A DNA stretch of 64,000 nt from Sphingopyxis sp. Root154 (GCF_001427105.1 NZ_LMGI01000002.1:1222911-1286910); one strand, 5' to 3'. Shown: positions 8,558 to 23,767, counted from the stretch's first letter. The notes: generated by a model from the letters alone, not told the origin. Numbers and translations: made by a program.

Positions 8558-8574
<17 letters not shown>
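6952..8574 (+). CDS. CHASE-domain sensor histidine kinase, HWE family
   Basis: 540 aa. A membrane helix (about 8-35) is followed by an extracytoplasmic CHASE domain (about 75-240; SPGMEGIGIA, VEPYTPRR, ALGYDMYSEPVRRAAM, GFLIYLPVY), a second helix (about 300-325) and a cytoplasmic kinase with H-box EMAHRMKNAF (His357), HEFVTNSIKYGAL and a degenerate ATP-binding end. The absence of a normal HATPase N-box/G-box pattern and the MKN/TNSIKYGAL signatures place it in the HWE/HisKA_2 group. No response regulator is adjacent. Its 3' end overlaps the 5-oxoprolinase start by 17 nt. Confidence 0.9.
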
Positions 8575-12169
<3,595 letters not shown>

Positions 12170-12226
12170 TTTGGCGACAGTGCGGTCTACCCCACGCGGG
12201 GATGACGGGATGAAGGAACACCAATC

Positions 12227-12910
12227 ATGCTCGTGCTGATCGGTATCCTGATCATTATCGCGGGCTTCCTGCTCCGCTTCAATCCGCTGCTCGTGATCAT
12301 GGCCTCCGCGCTCGCGACCGGCCTCGCTGCGGGACTCGACATCGCCGCGATCGTCGCCGCCTTCGGCAAGGCGTTCAACGACACGCGCTATGTCTCGATC
12401 GTCTGGATCGTCCTCCCCGTCATCGGCCTGCTCGAAGCTTACGGGCTGCAACAACACGCCCGGACGCTGATCGGCCGGATGAAGGGTGCGACGCTCGGCC
12501 GCCTGCTCACCTCCTATCTGCTGCTCCGTCAGGCGATGGCCGCGGTCGGCCTCACCTCGGTCGCGGGGCACCCGCAGACCGTCCGCCCGCTCGTCGCGCC
12601 GATGGCCGAGGCGGCCGCCGAAGCGAAGAACGATGCGCTCACCGACGACCAGCGCGAGGAAGTGAAAGCCTTCTCCGCCGCCACCGACAATGTCGGCCTC
12701 TTTTTCGGCGAGGATATCTTTCTCGCGATCGGCTCGATCCTGCTGATGAAGGGCGTGCTCGAAGGCTATGGCTATGTCATCGAGCCGTTACACTTTTCGC
12801 TCTGGGCGATCCCGACCGCGATCGCCGCCTTCCTGATCCACGGCTTCCGCCTCCGCCGTCTCGAGCGGCGCATGGCGCAAAAGGATGTGGCGCAGGAGAC
12901 GGGCGCATGA
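12227..12910 (+). CDS. DUF969 family membrane protein, probable 5-oxoproline transporter subunit
   Basis: 227 aa, mostly hydrophobic with about five or six membrane helices (first at 1-18, MLVLIGILIIIAGFLL). Conserved features visible include RYVSIVWIVLPVIGLLE, a polar loop with GHPQTVRPLVAPMAEAAAE and SAATDNVGLFFGEDIF. DUF969 proteins occur as pairs with DUF979, often next to pyrrolidone-carboxylate peptidase or oxoprolinase genes. The stop overlaps the next start (ATGA). Transport of 5-oxoproline is inferred from context. Confidence 0.85.
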   Translation: MLVLIGILIIIAGFLLRFNPLLVIMASALATGLAAGLDIAAIVAAFGKAFNDTRYVSIVWIVLPVIGLLEAYGLQQHARTLIGRMKGATLGRLLTSYLLLRQAMAAVGLTSVAGHPQTVRPLVAPMAEAAAEAKNDALTDDQREEVKAFSAATDNVGLFFGEDIFLAIGSILLMKGVLEGYGYVIEPLHFSLWAIPTAIAAFLIHGFRLRRLERRMAQKDVAQETGA

Positions 12911-13845
12911 TCACGCTCGGCTTCGTTTATGTGCTCGCAGGGCTGACCTTCGCGGCCTTCGCCCTTCTCGGGCTTCGGGACCGCAGCAATCCCAAACGCT
13001 TCGGCAATGCGGCCTTCTGGGGCCTGCTGTCGGTCTCGATGCTGGCGGGCGACCGGCTCGGCGATTTCGGCAACGGCCTGCTCGTTCTCGCGCTCGTCGC
13101 GATCGCTGGCACCGACCAGATCGGCCGTGCGCCCGGCGGCGACGTCCCCGCCGAAATTCAGGCCGAACGCGCCGCACGCCACGGCCCCTTCCTGCTCCTC
13201 GTCGCGCTCATCATCCCCGCGATCGCGCTCGCGGGCACCTTTCTCTTCAAATGGCTTCCCGGCCTCGCCGATCCGAAGCAGGCGACCCTCATCTCGCTCG
13301 CGCTCGGCGTGCTCATCGCGCTCGCGGTCGGCATGACGCGTCTCAAACCGCCGCCGCTGCTCCCGCTGCAACAAGGGCGCCGCCTGCTCGACGCGGTCGG
13401 CTGGGCCGCGATCCTTCCGCAGATGCTCGCCAGCCTCGGCGCGGTGTTCGCGTTGGCCGGCGTCGGCGAAGTTGTCGGCGACCTCATCGGCACGACAATC
13501 CCCGAAGGCAGCCTGTTCGGCGCGACGCTCGCCTTCGGGCTCGGCATGGCGCTCTTCACGATGGTGATGGGCAATGCGTTCGCGGCTTTCCCCGTGATGC
13601 TCGCAGCGGTCGGCATGCCGCTACTCATTAAGCAATATGGCGGCGATCCCGCGGTCGTCGCGGCGATCGGCATGCTCGCGGGTTTCTGCGGTACGCTGAT
13701 GACCCCGATGGCGGCGAACTTCAACCTGGTCCCGGCCGCCTTGCTCGAACTCAGAAATCCCTATGGCGTGATCAAGGCGCAGGTCGGCACCGCGCTACCC
13801 CTTCTCGCGGTGAACATCGTCTTCATCTGGCTTTTCGCTTTCTAG
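12907..13845 (+). CDS. DUF979 family membrane protein, probable 5-oxoproline transporter subunit
   Basis: 312 aa with about eight or nine predicted membrane helices, beginning MITLGFVYVLAGLTFAAFALLGL. MGNAFAAFPVMLAAVG and GFCGTLMTPMAANFNLVPAALLEL are the family-like conserved stretches. It is translationally coupled to DUF969 by a 4-nt overlap and followed 7 nt later by DUF2891. The pair probably forms one transporter; the substrate is inferred from the adjacent oxoprolinase. Confidence 0.85.
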   Translation: MITLGFVYVLAGLTFAAFALLGLRDRSNPKRFGNAAFWGLLSVSMLAGDRLGDFGNGLLVLALVAIAGTDQIGRAPGGDVPAEIQAERAARHGPFLLLVALIIPAIALAGTFLFKWLPGLADPKQATLISLALGVLIALAVGMTRLKPPPLLPLQQGRRLLDAVGWAAILPQMLASLGAVFALAGVGEVVGDLIGTTIPEGSLFGATLAFGLGMALFTMVMGNAFAAFPVMLAAVGMPLLIKQYGGDPAVVAAIGMLAGFCGTLMTPMAANFNLVPAALLELRNPYGVIKAQVGTALPLLAVNIVFIWLFAF

Positions 13846-13852
13846 GCATCCC

Positions 13853-14848
13853 ATGAACCTCAACCCAGAACACGCCACCCGCTTCGCCACCGCGACCCTG
13901 TCGCACCTCGGCCGCGAATATCCGTACAAGATGGATCTCGTCCTCAACGGCCCCGAAGATGCCAAACCTCCGCGCGAGCATCATCCGATTTTCCACGGCA
14001 GTTTCGACTGGCACAGCTGCGTCCACGGCTGGTGGCAGATCCTCCGCCTCGCGCGCCGCTTCCCCGACCTGCCCGTCGCCGCCGATATCCGCGCGCGCGC
14101 CGACGAAATGCTCGTCCCCGAAAAGGTCGCGGGCGAACGCGCATTCCTTGACCGGCCATACGCGGCGGGCTTCGAGCGCCCCTATGGCTGGGCGTGGCTC
14201 CTCGCGCTCCACGCCGAGGCCGAGCGGCATGACGCACCTTGGGCCGCCGCGCTCGAACCGCTCGCCGCCGCCTTCGCCGCGCGCTTCCACGCCTTCCTGC
14301 CCAAGCTCACCTATCCGCTGCGCGTCGGCACCCATTTCAACATCGGCTTCGCGCTCCTCCTCGCACGCCACTGGGCCGAAACCCGCGACCCGGCGCTTGT
14401 CACGTTGATCGACACCCGCGCGCGCGATTGGTTCGAACAGGACCGCGACTGCCAGGCATGGGAGCCCGGCGGCGACGAATTTCTCTCCTCGGCGCTCACC
14501 GAGGCGCATCTGATGGCCATCGTCCTTGATGACGATTTTCCCGGCTGGTTCGACGCCTTCCTCCCCCCCGCGCTATACGACCAGCCCGCAACGCTCTTCA
14601 CCCCCGCCACCGTCTCCGACCGCAGCGACGGCAAGATCGCGCACCTCGACGGGCTCAATCTCAGCCGCGCGTGGAGCTGGCGCGCGATCGCCGCCGCACT
14701 CGGCCCGCCTCACCCCGTCGCGCCCGTCGCCGAAGCCGCCGCGCAGCGCCACCTCGCCGCCGCGCTGCCGCACGTCACCGGCGACTATATGGGCGAACAT
14801 TGGCTCGCGACCTTCGCGCTCCTCGCATTGGACGGTCTCGCCGATTGA
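13853..14848 (+). CDS. DUF2891 family protein
   Basis: 331 aa, soluble, no signal peptide. Family-like motifs: HPIFHGSFDWHSCVHGWW near residue 45, RPYGWAWLLALHAE near 105, RVGTHFNIGFALLLA near 160, WEPGGDEFLSSALTEAHLM near 200 and HLDGLNLSRAW near 265. The alpha-helical, His/Trp-rich layout resembles an alpha/alpha-barrel, but the activity is not known. Its position directly behind the transporter pair suggests it handles 5-oxoproline or a related peptide or amide; this is inference. Confidence 0.85.
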   Translation: MNLNPEHATRFATATLSHLGREYPYKMDLVLNGPEDAKPPREHHPIFHGSFDWHSCVHGWWQILRLARRFPDLPVAADIRARADEMLVPEKVAGERAFLDRPYAAGFERPYGWAWLLALHAEAERHDAPWAAALEPLAAAFAARFHAFLPKLTYPLRVGTHFNIGFALLLARHWAETRDPALVTLIDTRARDWFEQDRDCQAWEPGGDEFLSSALTEAHLMAIVLDDDFPGWFDAFLPPALYDQPATLFTPATVSDRSDGKIAHLDGLNLSRAWSWRAIAAALGPPHPVAPVAEAAAQRHLAAALPHVTGDYMGEHWLATFALLALDGLAD

Positions 14849-14909
14849 CAAGCCACCCCCTCGCGGCGAGAGACGGCGCAAGGGGGAGAAGCCTGAGGTG
14901 AACGGAAAG

Positions 14910-15914
14910 ATGCTGCGTCCCACATCGTTCGACGTTGCCGAGCGCGCCGGCGTGTCGCAATCGACCGTTTCGCGTGCGCTGCGCAACAGCCCCGGCGTCA
15001 ACGCCGAAACGCGCGCGCGCGTGTCCGCCGCCGCGCGCGAACTCGGCTATGTCGTCGACCGCCATGCCTCGTCGCTGCGCCTCAAGAGCAGCGAGACGAT
15101 CGCGCTCGTCACCATCTGCCGCCCCGGCGAGGATCGCAGCGCGATCAACCCCTTCTATTTCGCCCTGCTCGGCAGCATCGCCGCCGCGACCTCGGCGCGC
15201 GGCTTCAACCTGCTCGTCTCGTTCCAGGAGAACCCCGACAATTTCCGCGCCGACTTCGTCGCCTCGGGGCTCGCCGACGCGATGATCGTCATCGGCACGA
15301 CCAGCAACCGTCCGGCGTGGGACTATTTCGCGCAGGCGCAGGCGTCGGGGCTCGACTTCGTCTGCTGGGGCAGCCCCGGCAGCCCCTTCCACTGGATGCG
15401 CAGCGAGAATGACCTCGGCGGCCAGCTCGCGGCCGAACATTTCATCAAGACCGGCCGCCGCCACATCGCCTTCGTCGGGCCGCAGCAATCGCCGCAGCGC
15501 CAGTTCGACGAACGCCGCGACGGCTTTTCGGCTGCGCTGGCCGCGCACGGCCTGACCGCGATCGTCGCCGAGCCGCCCGCCGCCGCCGACCGCCACGCGC
15601 AGGGCGTCGCCGCGGTGCAGGCGCTGCTCGAGGCACACCCCGACACCGACGCGATCTTCGCCGCCAGCGACATGCTCGCGCTCGGCGTGCTGCAGGGGCT
15701 CAAGGACGCCGGACGCCGCGTTCCCGAGGATGTCGCGCTGATCGGCTTCGACGGTATCCGCGCCGGCACCCTCGCCGACCCCGCGCTCACAACGCTCGAG
15801 CCCGACCTCGATGCCGCGGGCGAAGCGCTCGTCGCGATGGCGCTCGAGGATGACGAACGCACGCGCAGCGGCACCCGTATTCCCGTCCATCTCGTGGTGC
15901 GCGGAACCGCCTGA
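14910..15914 (+). CDS. LacI-family transcriptional regulator
   Basis: 334 aa from ATG 14910; GTG 14898 with GGGGGAG upstream is an equally reasonable start. The N-terminal LacI helix-turn-helix reads TSFDVAERAGVSQSTVSRALRNSPGV with hinge region YVVDRHASSLRLKSS, followed by a periplasmic-binding-protein-like effector domain ending DVALIGFDGIRAGTLADPALTTLEPDLDAAG. It is 61 nt downstream of DUF2891 and in the same direction, so it is the likely local regulator. The intervening DNA contains a degenerate CCCCCT...AAGGGGG repeat. The effector ligand is unknown. Confidence 0.9.
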   Translation: MLRPTSFDVAERAGVSQSTVSRALRNSPGVNAETRARVSAAARELGYVVDRHASSLRLKSSETIALVTICRPGEDRSAINPFYFALLGSIAAATSARGFNLLVSFQENPDNFRADFVASGLADAMIVIGTTSNRPAWDYFAQAQASGLDFVCWGSPGSPFHWMRSENDLGGQLAAEHFIKTGRRHIAFVGPQQSPQRQFDERRDGFSAALAAHGLTAIVAEPPAAADRHAQGVAAVQALLEAHPDTDAIFAASDMLALGVLQGLKDAGRRVPEDVALIGFDGIRAGTLADPALTTLEPDLDAAGEALVAMALEDDERTRSGTRIPVHLVVRGTA

Positions 15915-16004
15915 AGCGGCGTTACCGTGACTTAACTCCCCGAAAAGTAACAACTCGTTATCTATCGACTGCTACCCAAGGGGGCGGGGGCAGAAAGCGG
16001 TAGT

Positions 16005-17186
16005 GTGAACGGACAATTTTTCATCTCGCTGCTCAATCCGGGCATCGGCCTCCTGTTCGCCACTGCCTTTTTCCTGCTCTGGCTGAACCGCCGCGAACGC
16101 TATGTCGCCTATGCGGCGGGCGCCTATACCGCCTCCGCCATCGCCTTCCTGATCCAGGACGTCGGCCCGGTGCTGCCAATGGAATTGCAGCGCCTGCCCG
16201 CCAATCTCGGTTTCCTCGCCACCGGCGTGCTGTTCGCCGCGGCGATCATCAAGCGGTACGACCTGCCGATCCCCTGGCGCGCGATGGCAGTGACGACTGC
16301 GCTCTCGATTACCGTCTTCATCTGGTTCCTGCTCGTCCAGCCGAACATCGCCGCGCGCATCCTGTCGATCAGCATCGGCGCGGGCCTCATCGCCGCGATG
16401 GTCGTCAAGTCGCTCTGGCCGATCGAAAAGCCTTATCTCATCGACCGCGTATTGTTCTGGGTCGCCGCGATCTCGGCGCTCAACCTCATCATCCGCCCGA
16501 TCGTGCTGCTCTCGCTCGTCGGCGGCTTCGACAATTATATCGGGTTTCAGCAGTCGGTATACTGGACCACCGTCCAGTTCAGTCAGGCGATGGTGTCGAT
16601 CATCGCGGCGATCAGCCTAATGGTCGCGGTCGCGATCGACCAGATCGCCGAACTGCGCCTCCAAGTTGGCAACGACGACCTCTCGGGACTGCTCAACCGC
16701 CGCGGGTTCGAGGCCAAGGCGGGCGCCGCGCTGCGCCGCTGCGTCGACGAGCACACCCCCGTCGCGCTGATGATCGCCGACCTCGACCATTTCAAACGGG
16801 TCAATGACAATCACGGCCACGCGGTCGGCGATGCGATCATCGCCGCGTTCGGCGCGCATGTCCGCCGCATCGGCCCCGCCGAGATGGTCGCGGGGCGCAT
16901 CGGCGGCGAGGAGTTCGCGCTGCTCGTCCGCGGCGCGAGCATCGAGGCGGCGCGCCAGCTCGCCGAGGCGGTCCGCACCGGGCTGCAGGCCGCTTGCGCC
17001 GACCGCATCCCGGCCAAACTCTGCCCGACGACCAGCATTGGCGTCGCGATCGGCGCCCCCGGCACGACGCTCTCGGCGCTGATGCAGGAGGCCGACCAGG
17101 CGCTCTACGAAGCGAAGCGCACGGGCCGCAACCGCGTCCGTACCTTCACCCCCAAGCCGGTGCGTCTCGCCGCGGGCGGCAGCTGA
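16005..17186 (+). CDS. Membrane-anchored diguanylate cyclase (GGDEF)
   Basis: 393 aa from a GTG start. The first ~210 residues form about six or seven membrane helices without a recognised sensor domain. The C-terminal GGDEF domain has DDLSGLLNRRGF, DLDHFKRVND, the active-site GGEEF at about 300-304 and EADQALYEAKRTGRNRV. The position five residues before GGEEF reads PAEM, not RxxD, so product inhibition through an I-site is not expected. It should synthesise cyclic di-GMP. It stands alone after the LacI gene. Confidence 0.92.
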   Translation: MNGQFFISLLNPGIGLLFATAFFLLWLNRRERYVAYAAGAYTASAIAFLIQDVGPVLPMELQRLPANLGFLATGVLFAAAIIKRYDLPIPWRAMAVTTALSITVFIWFLLVQPNIAARILSISIGAGLIAAMVVKSLWPIEKPYLIDRVLFWVAAISALNLIIRPIVLLSLVGGFDNYIGFQQSVYWTTVQFSQAMVSIIAAISLMVAVAIDQIAELRLQVGNDDLSGLLNRRGFEAKAGAALRRCVDEHTPVALMIADLDHFKRVNDNHGHAVGDAIIAAFGAHVRRIGPAEMVAGRIGGEEFALLVRGASIEAARQLAEAVRTGLQAACADRIPAKLCPTTSIGVAIGAPGTTLSALMQEADQALYEAKRTGRNRVRTFTPKPVRLAAGGS

Positions 17187-17195
17187 GCCGCCGCG

Positions 17196-17663
17196 CTATT
17201 TCCGGGGCCTCGTCGCCACCACCTTGATCTCGACCACCGCGCTCGGCTCGTACAGCCGCGACACGCCGATTGCGGTCCATGCCGGAAAGGGTGCCTTTAC
17301 ATAGCGGTTTTTCACCGCCGCAAAGCCGTCGATATGCGCGGCGAGGTCGGTGTGAAAGGTCGTGATATCGACGACATCGTCCCAGCTCGCCCCCGCGCGC
17401 GCCAGCGTCGCGGCGATCGCCTTGAACGCGCGATCATATCCGGGGGCGAGGTCGCTCTCGCCCTTTGCCATTCCCGCAACCACGCCCGACAGGTAAATGG
17501 TGTCGCCCGCGATCACCGCATTGGCATAACCCACCGCCTCCTGAAACGCGCGTCCCTGGGGGTGCTCGGACATCAACACCTTATCCGCCTCGCGCGCCGC
17601 CGCGGGCGCGGCGACCAGTCCCGCCGCCATTGCCGTTATCATCGTCCTTCGCATGATCCGCAT
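17196..17663 (-). CDS. RidA (YjgF/YER057c) family protein with signal peptide
   Basis: 155 aa from ATG 17663 (GGAAA 7 nt upstream). Residues 1-24 (MRIMRRTMITAMAAGLVAAPAAAR) are a signal peptide, followed by a complete RidA domain: AVGYANAVIAGDTIYLSG, WDDVVDITTFHTDLA and PAWTAIGVSRLYEPSAVVEIKVVA. The Arg in SRL matches the catalytic arginine of imine deaminases. Export to the periplasm is unusual because RidA normally acts on cytosolic enamines. It is convergent with the diguanylate cyclase. Confidence 0.88.
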   Translation of the reverse strand: MRIMRRTMITAMAAGLVAAPAAAREADKVLMSEHPQGRAFQEAVGYANAVIAGDTIYLSGVVAGMAKGESDLAPGYDRAFKAIAATLARAGASWDDVVDITTFHTDLAAHIDGFAAVKNRYVKAPFPAWTAIGVSRLYEPSAVVEIKVVATRPRK

Positions 17664-17806
17664 CCCCCATTTCCAGCCCGTGACACCGCGAGCCTGACAT
17701 CGGGCCGGCGTGATGGCTAGCCCCTCAACGCCCGTCACGGGTCGAACCCCGCCGGACCGACATAATTTATCTTAGCTTATCAGCATATTAATTCTCTTCT
17801 GCAGGA

Positions 17807-17916
17807 AAAGCCCAGCCCCCGCCGCGCTGATCGCGCTCGCGTGCATCATCGCATTCCAGACGCTCGGGCTAAATCTCGAGACGATCTTCAACACGATTAA
17901 CAACGCGCTCAATTGA
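17807..17916 (+). pseudogene. Remnant of a Flp/Fap-type (type IVb) pilin
   Basis: Within the 327-nt stretch 17664-17990, which has no intact gene, one frame reads AALIALACIIAFQTLGLNLE and then TIFNTINNALN followed by TGA at 17914-17916. This matches the C-terminal half of Flp pilins (hydrophobic helix plus ...STTFNTI...). The GATAIEY-type N-terminus and start are absent and the sequence upstream is AT-richer and non-coding. It is best read as a decayed fragment. The rest of the stretch shows only a short dyad (GTCCC 17958-17962 / GGGAC 17974-17978) before the next gene. Confidence 0.6.
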
Positions 17917-17990
17917 TCCGGCGCGGGCGGGGGAACCCTCGCCTCGGTAAAACGTAGGTCCCGTATCCAGATAGGGACGGAGGTTTATCG

Positions 17991-18530
17991 GTGAATATTC
18001 GGCATGTTACTTTCCTCGCGGTGACCGGAATCGCGCTCGCGGGCTGCGACGTCAGCGAAACGCCGTCGACCCCGGACACGGCGACCGCGCCGGAATCGGG
18101 CGTCACACGTGAAACAGTGACTGCACCGCAGGACGAAGCCCCCGTCGCGCGCATGCCCGCGCAGGTCGCGATTCAGAGCCAGCCGGGGCCCGACGGATCG
18201 CAGGTCGACCTGATGAAAGTTGCGGTCACCGGCGACATATTGACCGTAACGCTGCGCTGCTCAAGCGACGAGAAGATCAACAGCGAATCGTTCGATGTGC
18301 AAAAGATCAGCGTGATCGACGATGCCACGTCGCAGCGACTGGGGGTGCTCAAGGACAATGCCGGCGAGTGGATGGCGTCGAACGTCGGCGGAACCCGCCT
18401 GAACACGTCCTGCGAAATCAAGCCCGGCGTGATCTGGGCCAAATTCCCCGCGCCGCCCGCGACCAGCAAGACCGTGTCGATCAACCTGCCCGAAGTCGGC
18501 CCGTTCGACGGGATACCGGTCACGCGATGA
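17991..18530 (+). CDS. Hypothetical lipoprotein
   Basis: 179 aa. GTG start with GGAGG 10 nt upstream. A signal peptide ends in the lipobox LAGC (Cys about 19), so the mature protein should be lipid-anchored. A Thr/Pro/Ala-rich linker follows, then a ~110-residue beta-rich domain with two cysteines (LRCSSDE and NTSCEIKPG) that could form a disulphide. I do not recognise the domain. It overlaps the following OmpA-like lipoprotein gene by 4 nt (ATGA), so the two probably form one operon. Confidence 0.8.
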   Translation: MNIRHVTFLAVTGIALAGCDVSETPSTPDTATAPESGVTRETVTAPQDEAPVARMPAQVAIQSQPGPDGSQVDLMKVAVTGDILTVTLRCSSDEKINSESFDVQKISVIDDATSQRLGVLKDNAGEWMASNVGGTRLNTSCEIKPGVIWAKFPAPPATSKTVSINLPEVGPFDGIPVTR

Positions 18531-19144
18531 TGCGGCTTGCATCGCTGTCGATCGGTGCCGCGCTACTCGCCGCCTGTTCACCGGGCGGGCGCGACGATGC
18601 TCCTGCCGGCGACGCGGCCACGGATGCGACCACGGGCGCCGGGGCGGCCTCCGACTCCGGCGCAGCCGCCACCGACGCGCCGCCAGCCACCGGAAGGGGG
18701 CCGGGAAGCGCGATGACGGGAACGGTCAGCGACCTGAAGGGCGACGTCAGCGGGCTCAACATTCGCGTCACCGACACCGCGACGATCGTCGACCTGCCCG
18801 CGGATGCGCTGTTCGAATTCGACAAGGCCGATCTGACGCCCGGTGCGGAGACCGAGTTGCGCAAGGCGGCCGAACTGATCCGCAAGGCGCCGCCGGGCGC
18901 TATCGAAGTGATCGGCCATAGCGATGCCAGGGGCGACGACGCCTATAACCTGCGCCTGTCCGAAAAGCGGGCGCGGATCGTTGCCGACTGGTTCGCGGGC
19001 CAGGTCGGGGTGCGCCAGCGTGCGTTCCGCGTGTCGGGCAAGGGCGAAGCCGACCCGATCGCGCCAAATCAAACCGCCGACGGGAAGGATGACGCCGCGG
19101 GACGCGCCCGAAATCGCCGCGTCGAGGTCGTCCTGCCGCGATAG
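18527..19144 (+). CDS. OmpA-family peptidoglycan-binding lipoprotein
   Basis: 205 aa. Lipobox LLAAC near residue 16, a long low-complexity Ala/Asp/Thr linker (20-65), then an OmpA C-terminal domain from about 85: ALFEFDKADLTPGAETELRKAA, EVIGHSDARGDDAYNLRLSEKRA and ARNRRVEVVL. This domain binds peptidoglycan, tying the outer membrane to the wall. ATG 18527 overlaps the TGA of the preceding lipoprotein gene. Confidence 0.92.
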   Translation: MMRLASLSIGAALLAACSPGGRDDAPAGDAATDATTGAGAASDSGAAATDAPPATGRGPGSAMTGTVSDLKGDVSGLNIRVTDTATIVDLPADALFEFDKADLTPGAETELRKAAELIRKAPPGAIEVIGHSDARGDDAYNLRLSEKRARIVADWFAGQVGVRQRAFRVSGKGEADPIAPNQTADGKDDAAGRARNRRVEVVLPR

Positions 19145-19291
19145 CCGTCCCTCCGCCCCCTTGCATTTCCCGGCCCCCGGCGTAAGGCGGCGCCAACATA
19201 AACCCGCGCGTGCGACTCCCGTTGGCCCCGCTCTCCCGCTTTGCCATCGGACAGTCATTCCCCGCCGCGCCAACATGGGGACTGCAATCCT

Positions 19292-21964
<2,673 letters not shown>

Positions 21965-21989
21965 CGCGGCAGCCAGCTGATGCTATGAG

Positions 21990-22019
21990 CGCCCGCCCCC
22001 TGACCGGGGCGGGCGTTTT
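21990..22019 (+). terminator. Rho-independent terminator of acnA
   Basis: A 10-bp GC stem (CGCCCGCCCC / GGGGCGGGCG) with a 6-nt loop is followed by TTTT. It sits between the acnA stop and the next gene. Confidence 0.88.
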
Positions 22020-22037
22020 CATTTGGAGAGGAAGCGC

Positions 22038-22313
22038 ATGAGCGCGGAAATCATCGTCATCGAGATCATCGGCTGGGCTGCCGCGATCGTCATCCTCGCC
22101 GCCTATGTCCTGCTGTCGCTCGGCAGACTCGACGGACGCAGCTATCTCTATCAGTGGATGAACGTGATCGGGGCCGGCGGGTTCATCGTCAATTCGGGCT
22201 ATAATGGCGCGCTACCCTCGGCGGTGCTCAACGTCATCTGGGCCGCGATGGGGCTGTTCACTCTTTGGAGCGTATGGCGCGCCCGGCAAGCTGCGCGCGC
22301 CATCGCCCCTTAA
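22038..22313 (+). CDS. CBU_0592-like small membrane protein
   Basis: 91 aa from ATG 22038, preceded by GGAGAGGAAG. Three hydrophobic segments with the pattern GWAAAIVILAAYVLLSLG, YQWMNVIGAGGFIVNS and PSAVLNVIWAAMGLFTLW, as seen in small CBU_0592-type membrane proteins of Proteobacteria. The function is unknown. It follows the acnA terminator and converges on the amidohydrolase with a 4-nt overlap. Confidence 0.8.
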   Translation: MSAEIIVIEIIGWAAAIVILAAYVLLSLGRLDGRSYLYQWMNVIGAGGFIVNSGYNGALPSAVLNVIWAAMGLFTLWSVWRARQAARAIAP

Positions 22314-23767
22314 GGCTTGGCCGCTCCGGCATTCCAGGCCGCGACCTTCGCGCGCGTATCGCCGAGCATCTTGTCGAGCGCCGCGCGATCCTGAACCGTC
22401 CCGCGCATCACCACCGTATCAATGGCACGCGTCGCGGCGACATCCTCGAGCGGATTCTTCGTCAGCAACACCAGATCGGCCGCCATGCCCGGCTTGATCG
22501 CGCCATAGCGATCGAGCTGCCCGAACCACGCCGGGCCCGCGCGCGTCGCCGACGCGAGCGCCTGCGCCGGGGTCAGCCCCTTTTGCGTAAAGAGTTCAAT
22601 CTCGTCGTGCAGCCCGAAGCCCGGATAATTATAGCTATTGAGGAAACCCGCGTCGGTCCCTGCGATGATCGGCACGCCCGCTTCGGCGAGCATCGGCAGG
22701 ATCGTCGCGACATCCTCGATCTGCTTGTGCCGGGTCGCGATAGCCGCAGCGTCGGCCTTCGCCGCGCGCTCGATGCGCCAGTCATAGGTCTTGCGCAGCT
22801 TGGGCCCGATATAGGCGAGCCCCGCATCCTTCGAATGATCGTCGCGGTCGAGATAGGCGATGATGCGGCTGCCGTTCAGCGTCGGCGTGACGAACACCCC
22901 CTTCGCGGCAAAGCGACGATAGGCGGCCATCGCGGTGGCGCGGTCGAACCCCGCATCGAGCCGGCGGTTTGCTTCGGCGCGGTCGATGCGCTTGGCGGCG
23001 AAATCGGCGGCGATCGCGGCCTCGTCCTTCGCCCCGGCGTTATAGGCATAGTCGAGATGCTCGATCGAGCTGATCCCGGCGTCGACCGCCTGATCGACCG
23101 TCAGCGCCATCGGGATATGCCCCGACGTGCGCAGCCCAAGCGCCTTGGCCTTGGTGAGCGCATAGAGGAACAGTTCGGGTTTCAGCGTGCTGTCGGTGAT
23201 CTTGACGAAATCGACCTTGTCGCGTGTTTTGAGGCGATCGAGCGCGGCGTCGACATCGGCCTCGCTGCCGACCTCGATCGTCCCTTTCCAGACCGGTGCG
23301 ATACCCTCGATCTTTGCGCCCGATGTCAGCAGGCGCGGGCCGAACAGGCTACCCGCCGCAATTTCGCCGCGCCAGGCGAGCACCTGTTCGGGCAAATCCC
23401 CCGAACAGTCGCGGATCGTCGTGATGCCGTTCGCAACATAGAGCGGCAACAGCGCCTTATTCTCCTCGATCAGTTCGGGGCCGCCGCCGAAATGGACATG
23501 CATGTCCCACAGCCCGGGGATCAGATAGCGCCCCTTCCCCTCGATCGTCCGCGCCGCGTGCCAATCCTTCGCGATGACCGCATCGGCGCCGACCGCGACG
23601 ATATCGCCGCCCTTCAGCACCACCGCCTGCCCCGCGACCGTTTTCGCCGCCTCGACATCGACGATCGTCACATGGCGGATGACGACATCGCCCTGTTTCG
23701 GCGCGGCCAGCGCCGGCGGAGAAAAGGCAAGCAAAGCGGGAGCAAGAGCGGCAAGCAGATATTTCAT
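22310..23767 (-). CDS. Exported amidohydrolase family protein
   Basis: 485 aa. Signal peptide residues 1-21 (ends ALA-A). The metal-dependent hydrolase fold shows LIPGLWDMHVHF (HxH metal pair, about 89-91), VKIT with the bridging Lys region near 190, SGHIPM (about 215), EHLD (about 237) and GTDAGF (about 345), followed by the usual GAIKPGMAADLVLL. These are the imidazolonepropionase/prolidase-like amidohydrolase motifs; the substrate, perhaps a peptide or cyclic amide, cannot be told. Confidence 0.9.
   Translation of the reverse strand: MKYLLAALAPALLAFSPPALAAPKQGDVVIRHVTIVDVEAAKTVAGQAVVLKGGDIVAVGADAVIAKDWHAARTIEGKGRYLIPGLWDMHVHFGGGPELIEENKALLPLYVANGITTIRDCSGDLPEQVLAWRGEIAAGSLFGPRLLTSGAKIEGIAPVWKGTIEVGSEADVDAALDRLKTRDKVDFVKITDSTLKPELFLYALTKAKALGLRTSGHIPMALTVDQAVDAGISSIEHLDYAYNAGAKDEAAIAADFAAKRIDRAEANRRLDAGFDRATAMAAYRRFAAKGVFVTPTLNGSRIIAYLDRDDHSKDAGLAYIGPKLRKTYDWRIERAAKADAAAIATRHKQIEDVATILPMLAEAGVPIIAGTDAGFLNSYNYPGFGLHDEIELFTQKGLTPAQALASATRAGPAWFGQLDRYGAIKPGMAADLVLLTKNPLEDVAATRAIDTVVMRGTVQDRAALDKMLGDTRAKVAAWNAGAAKP

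Noticed and set aside
12188-12209. CCCCACGCGGGG palindrome before DUF969 as a LacI operator
   Set aside because: It resembles a common short intergenic repeat, and no second copy is seen near the other genes of the locus.
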